DNA from: an uncultured Lentisphaeraceae bacterium
Lineage (GTDB): Bacteria > Verrucomicrobiota > Kiritimatiellia > RFP12 > DVOR01
Direction of reading: 5' to 3'
NCBI GenBank assembly: GCA_949289005.1
Contig: CASEMQ010000022.1
Span: 1 to 63,662, forward strand
Length of the DNA stretch: 63,662 bases
Part shown: piece by piece, positions 55,721 to 63,662 of the stretch
Position numbering within the stretch: the first letter of the stretch is position 1
Layout of the letters: each line of letters opens with the position of its first letter
Notes under the pieces: model-generated
What the model was told of the DNA's origin: nothing
What the model saw: only the letters and a program-made list of their open reading frames with translations
The model's database searches: none
Made by a program: the position numbers and the translations under genes

Positions 55721-56371
55721 TCAGGGTGTCTTGGCCGGCGCCGTCTCGGGCGCCTTCGCGGGCGCGGGCGGCGGCGGCAACGCCCCCTCGCCGATAAGGA
55801 AGGCCGCGCGGACGGGCGTCTGCCCCTTGGCGCGGAGGTTCTCCGCCGTCAGCGTCCAGCGGCGTTTGCCCGGCGCGGCGGGATCCTCGCGCTGGACGAA
55901 CGTATCCTTGGGCCGCCCGGCGATGAGGTACCAATCGCCCGCGTCCGCCACGAGCGCGAGGCGGTCGCCCCATTGCCTGACGGTGCAGGGCGGCAAGGGT
56001 GCGTCCTTCAGGAGGGCAATGGTGAGGGTGGTCTCGGGGAGCACGCCCGTGGGCGTGGCCGTCACCGTGAAGGTTTGGGTGGGGCGGGGGTTGGCCGCGC
56101 TCTGCGGCTTTTGCGTAAGCGTCAGCGTCGTCTTGACCCAGCCGCTCGGGTGCTCGGCGCCATCCTGTTCGGCGATCTGGAGGCCGTCGCGTTCGTGGAC
56201 GCGCAGGGGGCGCGTCTCCCACGCCTTGCGCGTGCAGGCCTGCCAGGTGCGCCCCGTGGCGTGCTCGGTGACGGAGGGTGCGAGGCAAGCGTCGAGGATC
56301 GCCTCCGGCAGACCCGCGCGGGCCGTGGCCGCCACGAGCGCGACCATTGCGAGAAAAAGGGTGGTGCGCAT
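55721..56371 (-). CDS. Exported protein of unknown function
   Basis: 216 aa. A signal peptide (MRTTLFLAMVALVAATARA) is followed by a beta-rich domain (KTTLTLTQKPQSAANPRPTQTFTVTATP), WGDRLALVADAGDWYLIAG, and a Pro/Ala/Lys tail (PPPPAPAKAPETAPAKTP). GGAAGGAT precedes the ATG. It lies 4 nt after cysE and 34 nt before the AsmA-like gene. Family not recognised. Confidence 0.65.
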   Translation of the reverse strand: MRTTLFLAMVALVAATARAGLPEAILDACLAPSVTEHATGRTWQACTRKAWETRPLRVHERDGLQIAEQDGAEHPSGWVKTTLTLTQKPQSAANPRPTQTFTVTATPTGVLPETTLTIALLKDAPLPPCTVRQWGDRLALVADAGDWYLIAGRPKDTFVQREDPAAPGKRRWTLTAENLRAKGQTPVRAAFLIGEGALPPPPAPAKAPETAPAKTP

Positions 56372-56375
56372 GGTC

Positions 56376-57257
56376 TTATCCTTCCTTGTAGAAAACGCGC
56401 GACCCGGGCGGAACGGAGTGCGCCAGCCAGACGTTGCCGCCGATGATCGAGCCTTTGCCGATGACGGTGTCGCCGCCCAGGATTGTGGCGTTTGCGTAGA
56501 TTACCACGTTGTCCTCCACGTTCGGGTGGCGCTTGATGCCCTTGACGAGGCGCCCCTCGCTGTCCTTCTGGAAGGAACGCGCGCCGAGGGTGACGCCTTG
56601 GTAAAGTTTGACGTTGTCGCCGATCACGCACGTCTCGCCAATCACCACGCCGGTGCCGTGGTCGATGAAGAAGCCCTTGCCGATGGTCGCGCCGGGATGG
56701 ATGTCGATGCCTGTGCGGCTGTGCGCGTATTCACTCCAGACGCGCGGGAGCAGGTGGACGCCCTCCTCGTAGAGCACGTGCGCCACGCGGTGCGTCGCCA
56801 CGGCCAGAATGCCGGGATACGACATCACGATCTCCATGTTGGAATGCGCGGCGGGGTCGCCTTCATAGGCCGCCAACACATCTTCCTGCAGCAACGCGCG
56901 AATTTCGGGAAGACGCGCGAAGAGCGTCCGCGTCACGGTCCATGCGCGACCCTCCGCGTCGAAGCCCTCCGGGCGGGAATGCTCCAGCACGCGATAGGCC
57001 TCGATGCGTGCGATTTGGTCGGCCAGCGCCTCTGCGATGGTGCGCAGGCGCGCCTTGACGGCATCGAGATCCTCGTGGTCGATGGGTTCGTAGGTGAGAC
57101 AGCCTGGGAAGAGCGCCGAAAGAATGGCGCGGAGCGTTGCGATTAGCGCGCGGCGACCCGGCAGGTTGATGCCGCGTCGCGAGTTCATCGCGGGGCAGTT
57201 CCGGCAAATCAGGCGGCCGGCCAAACCCTCAATCAAGGCTTCGGTCTCACAGTCCAT
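56376..57257 (-). CDS. cysE: Serine O-acetyltransferase
   Basis: 293 aa from the ATG at 57257 (GGAGG about 10 nt upstream), inside the last codons of metXW. Makes O-acetylserine for cysteine synthesis. N-terminal helical domain, then the left-handed beta-helix: [52 protein letters not shown] with catalytic Asp/His, [39 protein letters not shown]. The long N-terminus and shape match EpsC/SrpH-type enzymes. Paired with metXW, it supplies the other acetylated amino acid for sulfur assimilation. Confidence 0.93.
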   Translation of the reverse strand: MDCETEALIEGLAGRLICRNCPAMNSRRGINLPGRRALIATLRAILSALFPGCLTYEPIDHEDLDAVKARLRTIAEALADQIARIEAYRVLEHSRPEGFDAEGRAWTVTRTLFARLPEIRALLQEDVLAAYEGDPAAHSNMEIVMSYPGILAVATHRVAHVLYEEGVHLLPRVWSEYAHSRTGIDIHPGATIGKGFFIDHGTGVVIGETCVIGDNVKLYQGVTLGARSFQKDSEGRLVKGIKRHPNVEDNVVIYANATILGGDTVIGKGSIIGGNVWLAHSVPPGSRVFYKEG

Positions 57258-59064
57258 CCTTGGAGCCCTCCTGTTGGTCGCCATTCGTCAGGCGAACGAT
57301 CACCGCGTCCGCGCCCAGGTTCTTCAGCCCCAGCGCGATCAAGATTTTGCCCAGCAGGCTTGCCGAGCGGCAACTGAGTAGCGTGGCCTTGAGGCCGAAG
57401 GCGCGGCTGAACGCGTAAAAGTCCTTGATGGTGCAGTTGTGGATGTTGGGCGTGTCGTACCAGTCGTAGGGGAACTGCCGCGTGCGCGGCATCCGCCCCA
57501 AAAAGAAAAGCTGGCTCCGCATGCCGATGTAGCCAAAGTTCGGGAAAGCCAGCAGAGCCCAACCCGCCACACGCAACAACTGTTTCATCATCTCGTCCGG
57601 GCGGTTCAGCACCTGAATGGTGTGCGAGATGATGGCCACGTCGAAAAGGTGCGCCGGCACCTCGCGCAAATGCCGGTCGATGTCCAGCATGAGCACGTTC
57701 ACCCCCGCGTGAAGCGCCTCCACCACCTTTTCCAAATTACGCTCCAACCCCACGCACCAAGCGCGCTGGCTCACCGCCACCTGCTTGAGCAACGTGCCGT
57801 CGCCGCAGCCGATGTCCAACACCCGCGCGCCCTCCGGCACGTGCCGCACAAAGGGGCGGAACGCCGCCACTTCCTCACGCTTCAGCGTGGCCGGGTCGCG
57901 CACGTCCGTCGCCGTGAGAAACGACCGGATCACCACCTTCAATTGCTCGATGTGCGTCAGGAAGGCATCATGCCCCGCCGGCGCCCGCAGATGGCAATAC
58001 GAAATGTCCTTGTGTTCGGTGAGACATGCCCGCACGAACGGCGCCGATGTCTCCGGCGGGAAAAGCCAATCGCCGCTCAGGCTCACCATCAGCAACTTCG
58101 ACTGAATCTGCCGCACGGCCGCCTCCAGCGACCCAAAGGTCTCCTCCGGGTTATACGCGTCCAACGCCCGCGTGATTTGCAGATAACTGTTCGCGTCAAA
58201 CCGTCGCACGAACTTCTGCCCCTGATACTCCAGGTAAGACTCGATTTGGTAATAGGTCTTGAAATCCTGCCGCATCTGCCGGTGGAAGTCCTGCCCCTTC
58301 CGCTCCACCCACTCCGCCTGCTTGGCCCGGCCGAACTTGCGATCCATGCCCGACTGCGAGAGATAGGTGATATGCGCCAGACGCCGCGCGTTCGCCAGCC
58401 CCGCGATGGGTCGCGCCCCGCCGTAATACTCGCCGTGCCGCCAATTCGGGTCCTGGATGATGGCCTGCCGCGCCACGATGTCAAAGGCCAACGCCTGCGT
58501 GTTCAGCTTTTCGGCCGTGGCCACCAACACGCACTTGTCCATATCCTGCGGGTGGCGAATGGCCCACTCCATCGCCTGCATCCCGCCGAAACTGCCCCCT
58601 ACCACCGCCGCAATCCGGCGAAACCCAAGCTGCCGCACCAGCGCCCGGTGCACCTCCACCATGTCCCCCACCGTGATCTCCGGGAACGCCGAGGCATAAG
58701 GCTGCCCCGTCTCCGGATTGACGGAACTCGGCCCCGTCGTCCCCGCGCACCCACCCAAGATATTCGCGCACAACACGCAAAAGCGATCCGTGTCGATCCC
58801 GAGCCCCGGCCCGATCATCCCCTCCCACCAGCCGCTTGCCTTGTCCTGCCCCGGCTTCTCCCCCGGCCGATAACCCACCACGTGCGCATCCCCCGTCAGC
58901 GCGTGGCAGATGAACACCACATTCGCGCCGGAAGGCTCCGGCGTGCCAACCAATTCATAACGCACCACGATTTCCGGCAACGTCCCGCCGCGCTCCAACC
59001 GCCACCCCCCCTCCGGCGGCGTTAACCGCAAATCTTTCGCCTCGACAATACCAATCGCACTCAA
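57247..59064 (-). CDS. metXW: Homoserine O-acetyltransferase fused to MetW
   Basis: 605 aa. Residues 1-375 are MetX, an alpha/beta hydrolase acylating homoserine: [33 protein letters not shown], nucleophile Ser in [23 protein letters not shown] (Asp) and [10 protein letters not shown] (His). Residues about 400-595 are MetW, a methyltransferase-like partner: [80 protein letters not shown] and [18 protein letters not shown]. These are usually two adjacent genes. The start is a TTG at 59064 after GGGAGAGAAAGGATGAG, since a longer GTG start would overlap the promoter. Confidence 0.93.
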   Translation of the reverse strand: MSAIGIVEAKDLRLTPPEGGWRLERGGTLPEIVVRYELVGTPEPSGANVVFICHALTGDAHVVGYRPGEKPGQDKASGWWEGMIGPGLGIDTDRFCVLCANILGGCAGTTGPSSVNPETGQPYASAFPEITVGDMVEVHRALVRQLGFRRIAAVVGGSFGGMQAMEWAIRHPQDMDKCVLVATAEKLNTQALAFDIVARQAIIQDPNWRHGEYYGGARPIAGLANARRLAHITYLSQSGMDRKFGRAKQAEWVERKGQDFHRQMRQDFKTYYQIESYLEYQGQKFVRRFDANSYLQITRALDAYNPEETFGSLEAAVRQIQSKLLMVSLSGDWLFPPETSAPFVRACLTEHKDISYCHLRAPAGHDAFLTHIEQLKVVIRSFLTATDVRDPATLKREEVAAFRPFVRHVPEGARVLDIGCGDGTLLKQVAVSQRAWCVGLERNLEKVVEALHAGVNVLMLDIDRHLREVPAHLFDVAIISHTIQVLNRPDEMMKQLLRVAGWALLAFPNFGYIGMRSQLFFLGRMPRTRQFPYDWYDTPNIHNCTIKDFYAFSRAFGLKATLLSCRSASLLGKILIALGLKNLGADAVIVRLTNGDQQEGSKDGL

Positions 59065-59087
59065 TGTCTCATCCTTTCTCTCCCACC

Positions 59088-59093
59088 ATGATA
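59088..59093 (-). promoter_or_regulatory. metXW operon promoter -10 (extended)
   Basis: Minus strand TTTTGTGGTATCAT: TATCAT with TGG directly before it, about 23 nt before the TTG. There is no room for a SAM riboswitch. Confidence 0.55.
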
Positions 59094-59119
59094 CCACAAA
59101 ATCCTCCCCTTCCGCCCGA

Positions 59120-59303
59120 TCAATCTGGAAAGTGTATGATGTGTTTGCGCACCTTATGAGAACCTATCATGAAGAGAGAGAGAAGAAGAACATCCCGCCC
59201 CCGGGGGGCGACGCGCGCGAACCAAAAAGGGCATGAAAAGTCAGACTCTCGTGGAACCATAAAGGTTTCACAAAACCCAACAAGGCGGCTAACGAGAAAA
59301 AGT
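59120..59303 (-). other. AT-richer tail downstream of the RHS remnant
   Basis: Base composition is clearly lower in GC than in the flanks, and no RHS homology remains. The final RHS frame runs on through it as unrelated residues to 59120. It holds no recognisable gene and marks a recombination or decay junction. Confidence 0.45.
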
Positions 59304-61162
59304 TTAGATTTCCGAGGAAAATCGAAAGGTGTTGTCGAGGGGGAGGGTGGAGGTGGGGAGGAGGAGGGCGTGCCATAGGGGGAGTAGGCGTAGGTGAGGG
59401 AGTGGGCGCCGGTGGCGTCGGTGAGGAGGAGGGGGCGGGTGGCGATGGGCTCGGTGGGGTCCCAGACGTAGGTTTGATAGGGCGCGTTGTCGGGGCCGCG
59501 AAATTGTTGGATGCAGAGGAAATCTTTGTAGACGAAGCGTTGGAGAAGGTCGGAAGTGGGCGTGACGGTGCGCATTTCCACGCGGCGGCCCATGCGGTCG
59601 AAGGCCATCGTGATGACGGTGTCGCCGGATTGCCAACGCACGGGGCGGTTCCCGGCGTTGTAGGTTACCCGCCAAACGCCGGTGGAAGTCCGGATGAGGG
59701 TTTGGTTGCCGTCGGCGTCGTATTGGGGCACGAAGTCGTCGATTTTGGTGTATTGGTTGAGATTGTTGGCGGTGTAGGTCTTGCCCTCGGCGACAATGCG
59801 GTTGCCGATGTCGTCGTAAGCATAGGAGAGGTCGTCGGCGGAGGTGAGTTCGTTGCGGGCGTTGTAAGCGTAGCGCTCGTCGTTCTTGGAGACGCGGCGG
59901 CCGAGGAGGTCGTAGGTATACAGATAGACGGAGTGGACGTCGTTGGTCACGGCGGCGACGAGGTCGCGCGTCGGCTCATACGACCACGTCACCTTGGCGC
60001 CGTTGGGGTAGTCGAGGGCGGACTTGAGGTTGGCGCCGGGGAGATACTGCCACGCGAAACCGTCCATGCCCGCGAGGCGCCCGGTGGCGGGGTCGTACGA
60101 AACGGATGCCTGGCGCGTGCCGTCGAGGCTGCTGCCAACGTCGCGACCGAAGGCATCGGTGTGGCGCGTGAGGGTTTTCGCGTAGAGGCCGGCGGTCGTC
60201 TCCGAACCAATTGCCCCACGGCGTCGTCGTAACCGAAGGACGTGGTGCCGGCGGCGTCGGTGGCACTGACCTGCCGCCCCAGCGCGTCGTAGGCGTAGGA
60301 GATGGAGGGCGTTCCGTCGGAATAAGACACACCGAGCAAATGCCCCCAGGCGTCCCACGCATAGGTCGTGACATTGCCGCGCGCGTCCGTGCGGGAGGCA
60401 AGGCGGCCGGAGTCGGTGTAGGTGTAGGTTGTGCCTTTGCCGTCGGCGTAGGTCTTCGCGAGGAGAAGACCGGAAGCCGCGTCGTAAGTCCATGTGGTGG
60501 TGTCGCCCACGCCGGAGGCTTCATCGCGATACGTGGTCATCGTCGTGCGGTTGCCGAAGGCGTCGTAGCCGTAACGGACGGGATAGACGGCGCCGCCTTC
60601 GTAGGTCTTGTTGCCGCGCGGGTCATATTCATAGACCGTGACATTGCCGAGGGCGTTGGTGACGGCAGTCGTGCGCCCCATCACGTCGTAGCCGTAGGCG
60701 GTCGTCGCGCCGGCGGCGTCCGTCTCGGAGGCAAGCAGCCCCCGCGCGTCGTAGGCGTACGTCCGTCGATTGCCGCGCCCATCGATGGCCGCCACGACGC
60801 GCCCCAACGCGTCGCGTTCATACGCCACCGTGTCGAGCCCCTCCGCCCGGCGCGTCTTGCGGATCAACCGCCCCGTGCCGTCGTAAGCATACGTATAGAC
60901 CGTGCCATCCGGCAACGTCTCCGACACCTTGCCGCAACAACCGTCCCCCCCAGACGCTCACCGTCTCGCGACCCGCGAAATCCGTCTCCCGGATTACCTT
61001 CCCCGCCGCGTTGTGGACATACCGCGTGCGGTCGATGACCCGCCGCCCCTCCGCCAGGAACACCTCCTTGCGCCGCTCCACGCGATTGCCCACCGCGTCA
61101 TAGACCTTCACCTCCCGCGTCGTCCGCAACGCCCAAACCGCCGCGCCAACCACCCGTCCCAT
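59304..61162 (-). pseudogene. RHS/YD-repeat protein remnant with frameshifts
   Basis: Three frames together spell one YD-repeat protein: REVKVYDAVGNRVERRKEVF, then YTYAYDGTGRLIRKTRR, YDVMGRTTAVTNALGNVT and more, then YTYDLLGRRVSKNDERYAYN and TYVWDPTEPIATRPLLL. Frames change at a 7-C run (60945-60951), a 4-C run (60214-60217) and in the C-rich stretch near 59345. The RHS core reaches NTFRFSSEI and stops, just where YLDxETGLVYYNYRYY and the toxin tip should follow. No secretion N-terminus or immunity gene is present. Confidence 0.8.
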
Positions 61163-61380
61163 GCCCCTGCCCCGCCGGGGCGATGCGCGGATAGTCTCGC
61201 CGTAGGGCGCCAATGTGCAGACTCTTTCCATACCCAGCCGAGGCGATACACATGGGTCTTCCGCAACCGATTTCCCGCCTCGCCCGTTCCGCGATGGCAT
61301 GGGGAAGGGAGGACGAGAAAGACGCGGTTGTCGACAACTCGCCCACGAGCTCCTTTTTGGATCGCGGCGTCTCTCCCCCC

Positions 61381-61520
61381 GGGATGCGGCGTGTCTCGAT
61401 GTGAGGTACGGCGCGTCCCGGAAAACGACCCCTTGTATAGATTGAAAACTTCGATTTGAGAGACCGCGCGGTCGGCAAACATTCGACAGGTTTTCAACAG
61501 GTTCCTGAAATTTATCAACA
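61381..61520 (-). repeat. Dispersed intergenic repeat family A, copy 3
   Basis: On the minus strand: ctgttgataaatttcagg, cctgttgaaaacctgtcgaat, then ttttcaatctatac, ggggtcgttttccgggac, gcgccgtacc and tcgagacacgccgcatc. It is in opposite orientation to copies 1 and 2 and sits at the 5' edge of the RHS remnant. The rest of the 61163-61589 gap shows no gene. Confidence 0.8.
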
Positions 61521-61553
61521 GGCGCGCGGACATGCCCGCGCGCCTGTTTTTTT
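61519..61553 (+). terminator. Intrinsic terminator at the edge of repeat copy 3
   Basis: Perfect 11-bp stem caggcgcgcgg/ccgcgcgcctg, acatgc loop, then seven T on the plus strand. On the minus strand, the direction of the GH16 gene, the hairpin is preceded by A and followed only by ttgat, so it would work less well there. Confidence 0.7.
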
Positions 61554-61589
61554 GTCTGTTCGACGTGAGTCGCCGGGGCGATCGGCGCG

Positions 61590-62450
61590 TCAGGGTTGCT
61601 TTTGGTAGACGCGGACGTAATCGACCTCGAAGGTCTGCGGCAGGATCGTGTCGTCCAATTCGCCGCCCCAGTTGTGCACCGAGCCGAGGGCGAGGTTGAG
61701 TTTGATGTAGTGCGGCTGGCGGAAGGGGTTGGAGCCGTCGGGCTGGTTGGCGCGGTCGAGCGGATAGGTGTAGTAGGGCTTGCCGTCGAAGGAGAAGACC
61801 ATTTTGTCCGCGTCCCACTCCATGGTGTAGAGGTGGAAGGCGCCATCCTGCACGTCGGGCCCCGTGTGCCCGCCGGAGCGCTGGCTCGTCGGGATCTGCT
61901 CGCGCCCCGGGAAATGCAGGGTGGACCAGACGGTCTGCGGCGACGACCAGACGTATTCCATGATGTCGATCTCGCCGCACGCGGGGTGGCGCCCCTTGCT
62001 GCCGAGCGTCCAGATGGCCGGCCAGACGCCCTGCCCCTGCGGCAGGCGCGCGCGGACGTCGACGCGCCCGTAGCGGAAGTCGAACTTGCCCCGCGTCTCG
62101 ATGGAGCCAGAGGTGTAGACGATGGTGGGGCGGTCGACCCCGCAATGCCACGGCAGGCCCTTCTTGCCGAAATAGGGATTGGGGCGCGGCGTATCGAGTT
62201 TGCGCGCGGTGAGGCGGAGCGTCCCGCCCGCGATGCCGGTGCTGGCGGGGTCGGCCTTGGCGTACCACTGGGGCTCTTGGTTGCGCACCCATCCCTCTTC
62301 ATAGACCCACTTGGCGGGGTCCGGCAAGCCGTCTTGCTCAAACTCGTCCGCGAAAAGCAGCGTGTAGCCCTCGGGCACCGGCGTGGTCGTGGCGCACCCC
62401 AGCAGGGCCAGGGCGGGCAAAAGCGCTAAAAGCGTACGGAACGGTTTCAT
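61590..62450 (-). CDS. GH16-family endo-beta-glucanase-like lipoprotein
   Basis: 286 aa. Lipoprotein signal peptide MKPFRTLLALLPALALLGC with a lipobox, then a complete GH16 beta-jelly roll (LLFADEFEQDGLPDPAKWVYEEG, SGSIETRGKFDFRYGRVDVRARLPQGQGVWPAIWTLG). The catalytic motif CGEIDIMEYV has both Glu residues and the Asp. FEVDYVRVYQ closes the fold. It likely cuts laminarin-type or mixed-linkage beta-glucans at the cell surface. It starts 10 nt after the DUF4861 gene. Confidence 0.93.
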   Translation of the reverse strand: MKPFRTLLALLPALALLGCATTTPVPEGYTLLFADEFEQDGLPDPAKWVYEEGWVRNQEPQWYAKADPASTGIAGGTLRLTARKLDTPRPNPYFGKKGLPWHCGVDRPTIVYTSGSIETRGKFDFRYGRVDVRARLPQGQGVWPAIWTLGSKGRHPACGEIDIMEYVWSSPQTVWSTLHFPGREQIPTSQRSGGHTGPDVQDGAFHLYTMEWDADKMVFSFDGKPYYTYPLDRANQPDGSNPFRQPHYIKLNLALGSVHNWGGELDDTILPQTFEVDYVRVYQKQP

Positions 62451-62460
62451 CGGGATCTCC

Positions 62461-63603
62461 TTAGCGTTTGACGGTGACTTGGAGCGGGTTGCGCAGGCGG
62501 CGGAGCGTGGTCTCGGCGCAGCGCTGCCACGCCTCCCACGTCGGGATATCGCCCTTGCTCCAGCCTGCCCCCCACCAATAGGTGAACGCTTGGCCGGGTT
62601 GCGCCTGCGCGATGGCCAGCAGATGGGCGTTCGCGCCCGCGGCCTTGCGGTCGGCCGCCGGGATGGGCGCCACGCGCGTCTCCTTGACGGGCGTCGGAAA
62701 GAGCGCCCCCACGTAAATCGTCCCCAAGCCCTGCGTGGGGCGGTCGGTCGGGTCGGCGTAGGCGATCATCCCCGGCGTGGCCGCCGTGGGCGCGTCGTCA
62801 TGCAACACGATGCCCACCGCCAACGGTGTGGCCGCGGGCAGGTTCCGATAGGTCACCGTGGTCTTGTTGAAATGCGTTCCAGCGTCCAACGAAACCACGC
62901 GCTCCTCGATCACGTCCCGCACGCCTCCCACCGCCTTGGCGGGGTAAGTGAGGCGCACCGTGAAACGCAACGGCCCATTGTCCAAGACCTCCGCCTTGGC
63001 GTACGCCCACGGATAGAGCAACGCCCCCTCCGGCATGAGCGCGGGCGTTCCCGCCCCCAGGCTGGGCCCCACCTTGTAGCAATCCAGCCCATTCCCATGA
63101 TCCTTATGGTAGGTAATCCCGCGCGACAACTCGTCGAAATACCGTTTCTCCACCACCGGCTGCGCCGTCGCGCGCTTGCACCACACATCAAAGCCGAAGG
63201 CCCGCTCCCCCGTCTTCTGCAAGGCCGGCCCATAGGCGCGGAAGGCCACCACGTCATTCTCCCAGGCCACGTCGTCCACCCGCTCGGGATAGATACGCCC
63301 GGTCGCGACCGTCGCGTAGGTCGGCGGGTTCTTGGTGGGTGTCAGCGTATAGGTCGCCGAGCCCTTCGCGCCCACGGTCGCGGGGAAAACCACCGCGCCC
63401 TCGTGCGTCTTCTGCGAAGGCACCAACGCCCCCCGCGCGTCATGCACCAGCCACGCCCCCTCGCCCGCCGGCACAGACACCAACTCCCCCGCCCGCGCCT
63501 CGTCAAGCGGGTTCGCCACCGTGACGGTCACCATCCCCCCGTCGCCCTTCGCCGAGACAACCGCCGCGCACGCCGCGGCAACCAACGAAACCCAAATCCT
63601 CAT
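62461..63603 (-). CDS. DUF4861 family exported protein
   Basis: 380 aa. A signal peptide (MRIWVSLVAAACAAVVSAKG) is followed by an all-beta body typical of DUF4861: VTVANPLDEARAGELVSVP, WENDVVAFRAYGPALQ, DVWCKRATAQPVVEKRYFD, YHKDHGNGLDCYKVGPSLGAG and AKAEVLDNGPLRFTVRLTYP. The family is found in polysaccharide-utilisation loci next to lyases and glycosidases; its reaction is not settled. In an operon with the GH16 gene. GAGG lies 11 nt before the ATG. Confidence 0.85.
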   Translation of the reverse strand: MRIWVSLVAAACAAVVSAKGDGGMVTVTVANPLDEARAGELVSVPAGEGAWLVHDARGALVPSQKTHEGAVVFPATVGAKGSATYTLTPTKNPPTYATVATGRIYPERVDDVAWENDVVAFRAYGPALQKTGERAFGFDVWCKRATAQPVVEKRYFDELSRGITYHKDHGNGLDCYKVGPSLGAGTPALMPEGALLYPWAYAKAEVLDNGPLRFTVRLTYPAKAVGGVRDVIEERVVSLDAGTHFNKTTVTYRNLPAATPLAVGIVLHDDAPTAATPGMIAYADPTDRPTQGLGTIYVGALFPTPVKETRVAPIPAADRKAAGANAHLLAIAQAQPGQAFTYWWGAGWSKGDIPTWEAWQRCAETTLRRLRNPLQVTVKR

Positions 63604-63647
63604 GACGCGTCAAACCTCGCTTTCCAACAAATCCACGGAACACCCCG

Positions 63648-63653
63648 ATTATA
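63648..63653 (-). promoter_or_regulatory. DUF4861-GH16 operon promoter -10
   Basis: Minus strand CTGTTATAAT: a perfect TATAAT with TGT before it, 44 nt before the ATG. The -35 lies at or beyond the window edge. Confidence 0.55.
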
Positions 63654-63662
63654 ACAGAACCC

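Noticed and set aside
59062..59097. GTG start of metXW at 59097
   Set aside because: It overlaps the TATCAT -10; the TTG at 59064 follows a good ribosome binding site.
59064..59119. SAM riboswitch in front of metXW
   Set aside because: The predicted leader is about 20 nt, too short for any SAM aptamer.
59304..61162. CRISPR or intact toxin system in the RHS region
   Set aside because: The repeats are imperfect YD codon repeats in a broken frame; no toxin tip or immunity gene is present.

Overview
The window is a GC-rich bacterial chromosome segment. Third codon positions are mostly G or C, and long spurious antisense frames are common. It carries an almost unbroken run of housekeeping genes. 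A protein that looks like the Minf_1886 family (TIGR04138), known mainly from Verrucomicrobia and Planctomycetes, sits at 38923-39342. Together with the secreted glycan-degrading enzymes (GH3, GH16, DUF4861) and the fused metX-metW gene, it points to the PVC group, perhaps a host-associated Kiritimatiellota or Verrucomicrobiota lineage. That placement is inference; there is no rRNA gene here to confirm it.

Layout. 1-6.6 kb: tail of a probable tRNA methylthiotransferase, clpB, a dus-family dihydrouridine synthase, and a three-gene operon of a lipoprotein and two coiled-coil proteins. 7-10 kb: two envelope or secreted proteins, one of them PpiD/SurA-like. 10-20 kb: clpP divergent from serS-def-(BatD-like), then nusA-infB-rbfA-truB-ribF, with an intrinsic terminator in the nusA leader. 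20-28 kb, mostly minus strand: a two-domain glycosyltransferase, prmC, DUF3127, an acetyltransferase, a GH3 beta-glucosidase and dihydroorotase. 28-37 kb: five tRNAs, rpoD, der, an AddA/RecB-like helicase-nuclease, an RluA-family synthase and two tRNAs on the minus strand. 37-44 kb: trpS-hisF-Minf_1886-ung, an rRNA methyltransferase, and a P-type ATPase behind a yybP-ykoY (manganese) riboswitch. 44-49 kb: a GT87/FAD-oxidoreductase pair with a decayed GtrA-like stub, and a Uup-type ABC-F ATPase. 49-59 kb: tRNA-Gln, lrp-aminotransferase-rluA, and a compact minus-strand operon metXW-cysE-(secreted)-AsmA-like-truA-rluD. 59-63.7 kb: an RHS/YD-repeat pseudogene with several frameshifts, then GH16 and DUF4861 genes.

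How it works together. Most genes belong to translation (tRNAs, three tRNA synthetase or initiation factors, five pseudouridine synthases, a tRNA dihydrouridine synthase, PrmC), transcription (NusA, RpoD), proteostasis (ClpB, ClpP, PpiD-like) and Met/Cys/pyrimidine/His biosynthesis. The signals are unusually readable. Many promoters have an extended -10 (TGGTAT or TGCTAT type), sometimes with a clear TTGAC/TTGC -35. At least four genes (pyrC, uup, der, rlmB-like) have the start codon 6-9 nt after the -10, which suggests leaderless mRNAs. Two dispersed intergenic repeat families occur, each in three copies. I see no prophage, CRISPR array, intact transposase or rRNA operon.
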